Shown piece by piece: positions 57,476 through 59,662 of a stretch of 59,662 nt of DNA. A program made the position numbers and the translations under genes. The notes below the pieces were generated by a model. That model had not been told where the DNA came from. It did not search any database and saw nothing but the letters and a program-made list of their open reading frames with translations. Numbering within the stretch: the stretch's first letter is position 1; the number at the start of each line of letters is the position of its first letter. Source of the stretch: Pedobacter zeaxanthinifaciens (GTDB lineage Bacteria; Bacteroidota; Bacteroidia; Sphingobacteriales; Sphingobacteriaceae); contig NZ_QMHP01000004.1 of assembly GCF_003313335.1 (NCBI RefSeq), positions 1 through 59,662 on the forward strand. The letters run 5' to 3'.

Positions 57476-59662
57476 TTATATTTTAATGATTTTGAGTGTT
57501 TTAACTTGAGTTCCAGCTTCGAGCGCCAGAATGTAAACGCCAGGACGAATGTTTTTTTGACTGAAGTCGACTTCGTAAACATCTTTGCCCACATAGGCTT
57601 GGCTTGGTAGTACTACTGCACCATTGAAATCGTACAGGCTCAGTTTGATATCATTTTTATCTGATAGCTTAACAAGAGCTTTAAACTGCCCATCATTTGG
57701 ATTTGGATAGACCTTGAATTCTTTGATCAATTCTTCTTTGTAACCAAGTACTTTATTTACTTCCGCTTTTTGTTCCTTTGGAAGTACTGTAATGCTTTTT
57801 TGTACGGCATCAGCACACTGGCCTAGGTTAACCATAAGCATTAAGTTATACACCCCTGGGCTGGTAAAAGTGATTTGCTTTACTGATCCTGAAGCATTTC
57901 CACCTGCATTTACTACACCGTTATCAAAAAGCCAAGTGATTTTTGCGGGTGTGGGCTTCGAAACTTCAACCACAATTACCGTATCGCCCACATTGGCATA
58001 AGTTGACATCAGGAAATTTGCTTTTAACAGCGTAGTTGAGGTTTGTACGTTAAAGGTCTTAGTTACGGAACAACCATCTAAATTTGTAACCTTGAGCTGG
58101 TATTTCCCAGCCTGACTAATTTGAACTTTTTGGGTGTTTTTAAGGAACCCGTTGTCTGCAGTCCATAAATAGCTAAACCCCGGATTCCCTGCATCATAAG
58201 TTACCACCTGATCTACGCAGAGTATGGTATCGGCTACGCCAGTAATTTTAATTTCCGGTGGCGTAATGATGGTGGTAGCATCAGCTATGGTACAGCCGTT
58301 GGCATCAGTAATGGTTACGCTGTAGAGGCCTCCACATAAATTGCTGATGGTAGAAACATTGCCATAAACACCACCAAACCACTGATAGGTATAAGGAGCG
58401 GTGCCACCAGATACGTTGAGTTTAATTTCGCCACTACATGCATCAAAGCATTTTTGCTGTATCACCTGCTTGCTCAATACCAACGGCATTGGTTGCGTAA
58501 TGGTTTTTGATACTGAGGCGGTGCAACCTTTGGCGTCCTTCACCATGATTTGATAGGTGCCGGCCTGGAGCTGACCGAAAACAGCGGATGTTTGAAAGGC
58601 TCCGTTGTTAAGGCTGTATTGATACCCGCCGGAGCCACCCTGAGCCATCAGCGTTATTTCTCCGGAAGCATTGCCATTACAGCTAAGATTTTTAAAGGAG
58701 CTGATCGCTATCGTTAACACTGAACTTTCATTAATAACTGTGGATATGCTTTTGCTACAGCCATTAGCATCAGTAACGGTAATGGTATAATTTCCGCCGT
58801 TGAGGTTGCCAAATTTATTTGATGATTGTGGCGCTGAACCATTGATGGCGTAGGAGTAAGGTGATGTTCCACCTAGAGCTGTTACAGTAATGGAACCGTT
58901 TTTAGCGCCATTGCAATCAACATCAGTAGTGTTAGCTACACTAAGCGATAGTGCAGCTGGCTGAACAATCGTAACAGACATTTGGGTTGTACATTGGTTG
59001 GCATCCTTCACCAACAGGTTGTATGTTCCTGCAGCTAGGCCGGTAAAGTTTGTGCCAGATTGGTAGGTTGAGCCATCGATGCTGTACAGGTACGGTGAAG
59101 TGCCGCCAGTTGCGGCAATCGTAATGCTGCCGGTGCTTGCGCCGCTGCAGGCAATGTCCGTCCTGTCGGTTAGCGAGAGCACCAGGGCTGTGGGCTCTTC
59201 GATGTTCTGGGCGAGCTCCTTTTGGCACCCGTTGGCATCGGTTACCCTGATGGAGTAGGTGCCCGGTGCAAGCCCGGTGAACGATGATGTGGCCCCCATG
59301 CTGTTTCCGTTGATGGCAAAGGAGTATGGTGCGGTCCCGCCTGTAGCCAGTACCGATATGGAGCCATTGGCCGCCCCGCTGCAGCTGCTGTTCGTTTTTG
59401 CCGCTATGCCCAGCGCCAGTGGTTGCGGCTGCCCCACCTGTACGGTGATGTCCTGGGTGCACCCGTTCTGGTCCCTGGCCGTAAAGCTGTGGCTTCCGGC
59501 CGCCAGCCCCTCAAACCTGTTGGAGGCCGAGTAGTTGTTGAGGTTCTTGATGGTGTACACGTAGGTGCCCGTTCCGCCGGTTGCCAATATCGATACGGTT
59601 CCGTCGGATCCGCCGCTGCAGCGTACTGGCGTCACCTCCGCGGTGAGGGCCATACTTGCCGG
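57476..59662 (-). CDS. SprB-repeat protein with T9SS type A sorting tail (5' end outside window)
   Basis: The frame is open through the window edge; the in-frame ATG at 59653 lies inside a repeat and is not the start. At least six SprB-type repeats of about 78 residues occur, each with a Cys-x-Gly start, GGTxPYxYxI and DANGC. A different Ig-like unit and a PKD-like domain (ITWLFDNGVVNAGGN) follow. The last 75 residues are a T9SS type A sorting domain (FKVYPNPNDGQFKALV ... GVYILALEAGTQVKTLKI). It should be secreted and attached to the cell surface as an adhesin-like filament. The barrel and toxin-like genes follow. The 5' repeats are notably GC-rich. Confidence 0.87.
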   Translation of the reverse strand, partial: PASMALTAEVTPVRCSGGSDGTVSILATGGTGTYVYTIKNLNNYSASNRFEGLAAGSHSFTARDQNGCTQDITVQVGQPQPLALGIAAKTNSSCSGAANGSISVLATGGTAPYSFAINGNSMGATSSFTGLAPGTYSIRVTDANGCQKELAQNIEEPTALVLSLTDRTDIACSGASTGSITIAATGGTSPYLYSIDGSTYQSGTNFTGLAAGTYNLLVKDANQCTTQMSVTIVQPAALSLSVANTTDVDCNGAKNGSITVTALGGTSPYSYAINGSAPQSSNKFGNLNGGNYTITVTDANGCSKSISTVINESSVLTIAISSFKNLSCNGNASGEITLMAQGGSGGYQYSLNNGAFQTSAVFGQLQAGTYQIMVKDAKGCTASVSKTITQPMPLVLSKQVIQQKCFDACSGEIKLNVSGGTAPYTYQWFGGVYGNVSTISNLCGGLYSVTITDANGCTIADATTIITPPEIKITGVADTILCVDQVVTYDAGNPGFSYLWTADNGFLKNTQKVQISQAGKYQLKVTNLDGCSVTKTFNVQTSTTLLKANFLMSTYANVGDTVIVVEVSKPTPAKITWLFDNGVVNAGGNASGSVKQITFTSPGVYNLMLMVNLGQCADAVQKSITVLPKEQKAEVNKVLGYKEELIKEFKVYPNPNDGQFKALVKLSDKNDIKLSLYDFNGAVVLPSQAYVGKDVYEVDFSQKNIRPGVYILALEAGTQVKTLKIIKI

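Noticed and set aside
58941..59462. 173-codon alternative frame within the SprB-repeat gene
   Set aside because: It is a shifted reading of the repeats with His/Arg/Gln-rich content; the SprB frame is the coding one.
59653..59653. ATG at 59653 as true start of the SprB-repeat protein
   Set aside because: The frame remains open upstream to the window edge, and the Met lies within a repeat with no signal peptide after it.

Overview
The window comes from a member of the Bacteroidota, most likely Pedobacter or a close relative in the Sphingobacteriaceae. The signs are a type IX secretion (T9SS) sorting tail and SprB repeats, a TAnnTTTG-type promoter box, few Shine-Dalgarno sequences, a multi-SLBB export protein, and housekeeping proteins of Bacteroidota type. 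Most of the window is AT-rich. There are no rRNA genes, CRISPR arrays or recognisable tRNA genes. All functions below are read from motifs and family memory; no database search was possible.

1-15.8 kb is mainly core genome. On the minus strand an ECF sigma factor is followed by a membrane HEAT-repeat protein and an adhesin-like secreted protein, then come a NifU-domain/Mrp pair for Fe-S assembly. On the plus strand are a GT51 transglycosylase overlapping hpt, then psd. Minus again: an MscS channel, a glutamate dehydrogenase-family enzyme, and the ribosomal group rpsP-rimM-lipoprotein-trmD-rplS. Dispersed palindromes and terminators fill the gaps.

15.9-39.5 kb is an exopolysaccharide or O-antigen locus of the Wzx/Wzy type. 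It has gmd, an SLBB exporter, three genes for a diacetamido-uronic acid-like sugar (aminotransferase, acetyltransferase, oxidoreductase), Wzz, glycosyltransferases, a TTG-started flippase, a polymerase and a GT11 fucosyltransferase-like enzyme. An inverted pair follows (beta-helix protein and acyltransferase), then a WbpV-WbpL-WbpM-like trio and a Wzi-like outer-membrane protein. fcl closes the locus on the opposite strand, so GDP-fucose synthesis (gmd and fcl) brackets it. The middle genes are the most AT-rich, as expected of a serotype-variable core.

39.5-48.2 kb returns to core genes: dxs, glyA, a GAF-PAS-PAS-PAS hybrid histidine kinase, a beta-helix lipoprotein and comF.

48.0-59.7 kb is the most interesting part. 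On the minus strand a SprB-repeat T9SS protein (cut by the window edge), a beta-barrel outer-membrane protein and a 1415-residue FN3/HELGH-peptidase protein with a toxin-like C-terminus are followed by a small immunity candidate. Downstream lie two displaced cassettes: a truncated deaminase toxin end with a SUKH (SMI1/KNR4) immunity gene, and a second toxin end with another immunity candidate. Three REP palindromes sit at the cassette junctions together with a REP-associated transposase broken by one in-frame stop. A second, partial copy of the comF 5' region lies between the main toxin unit and the cassettes. I read this as a polymorphic toxin locus caught during cassette turnover, with REP/RAYT elements marking the breakpoints.
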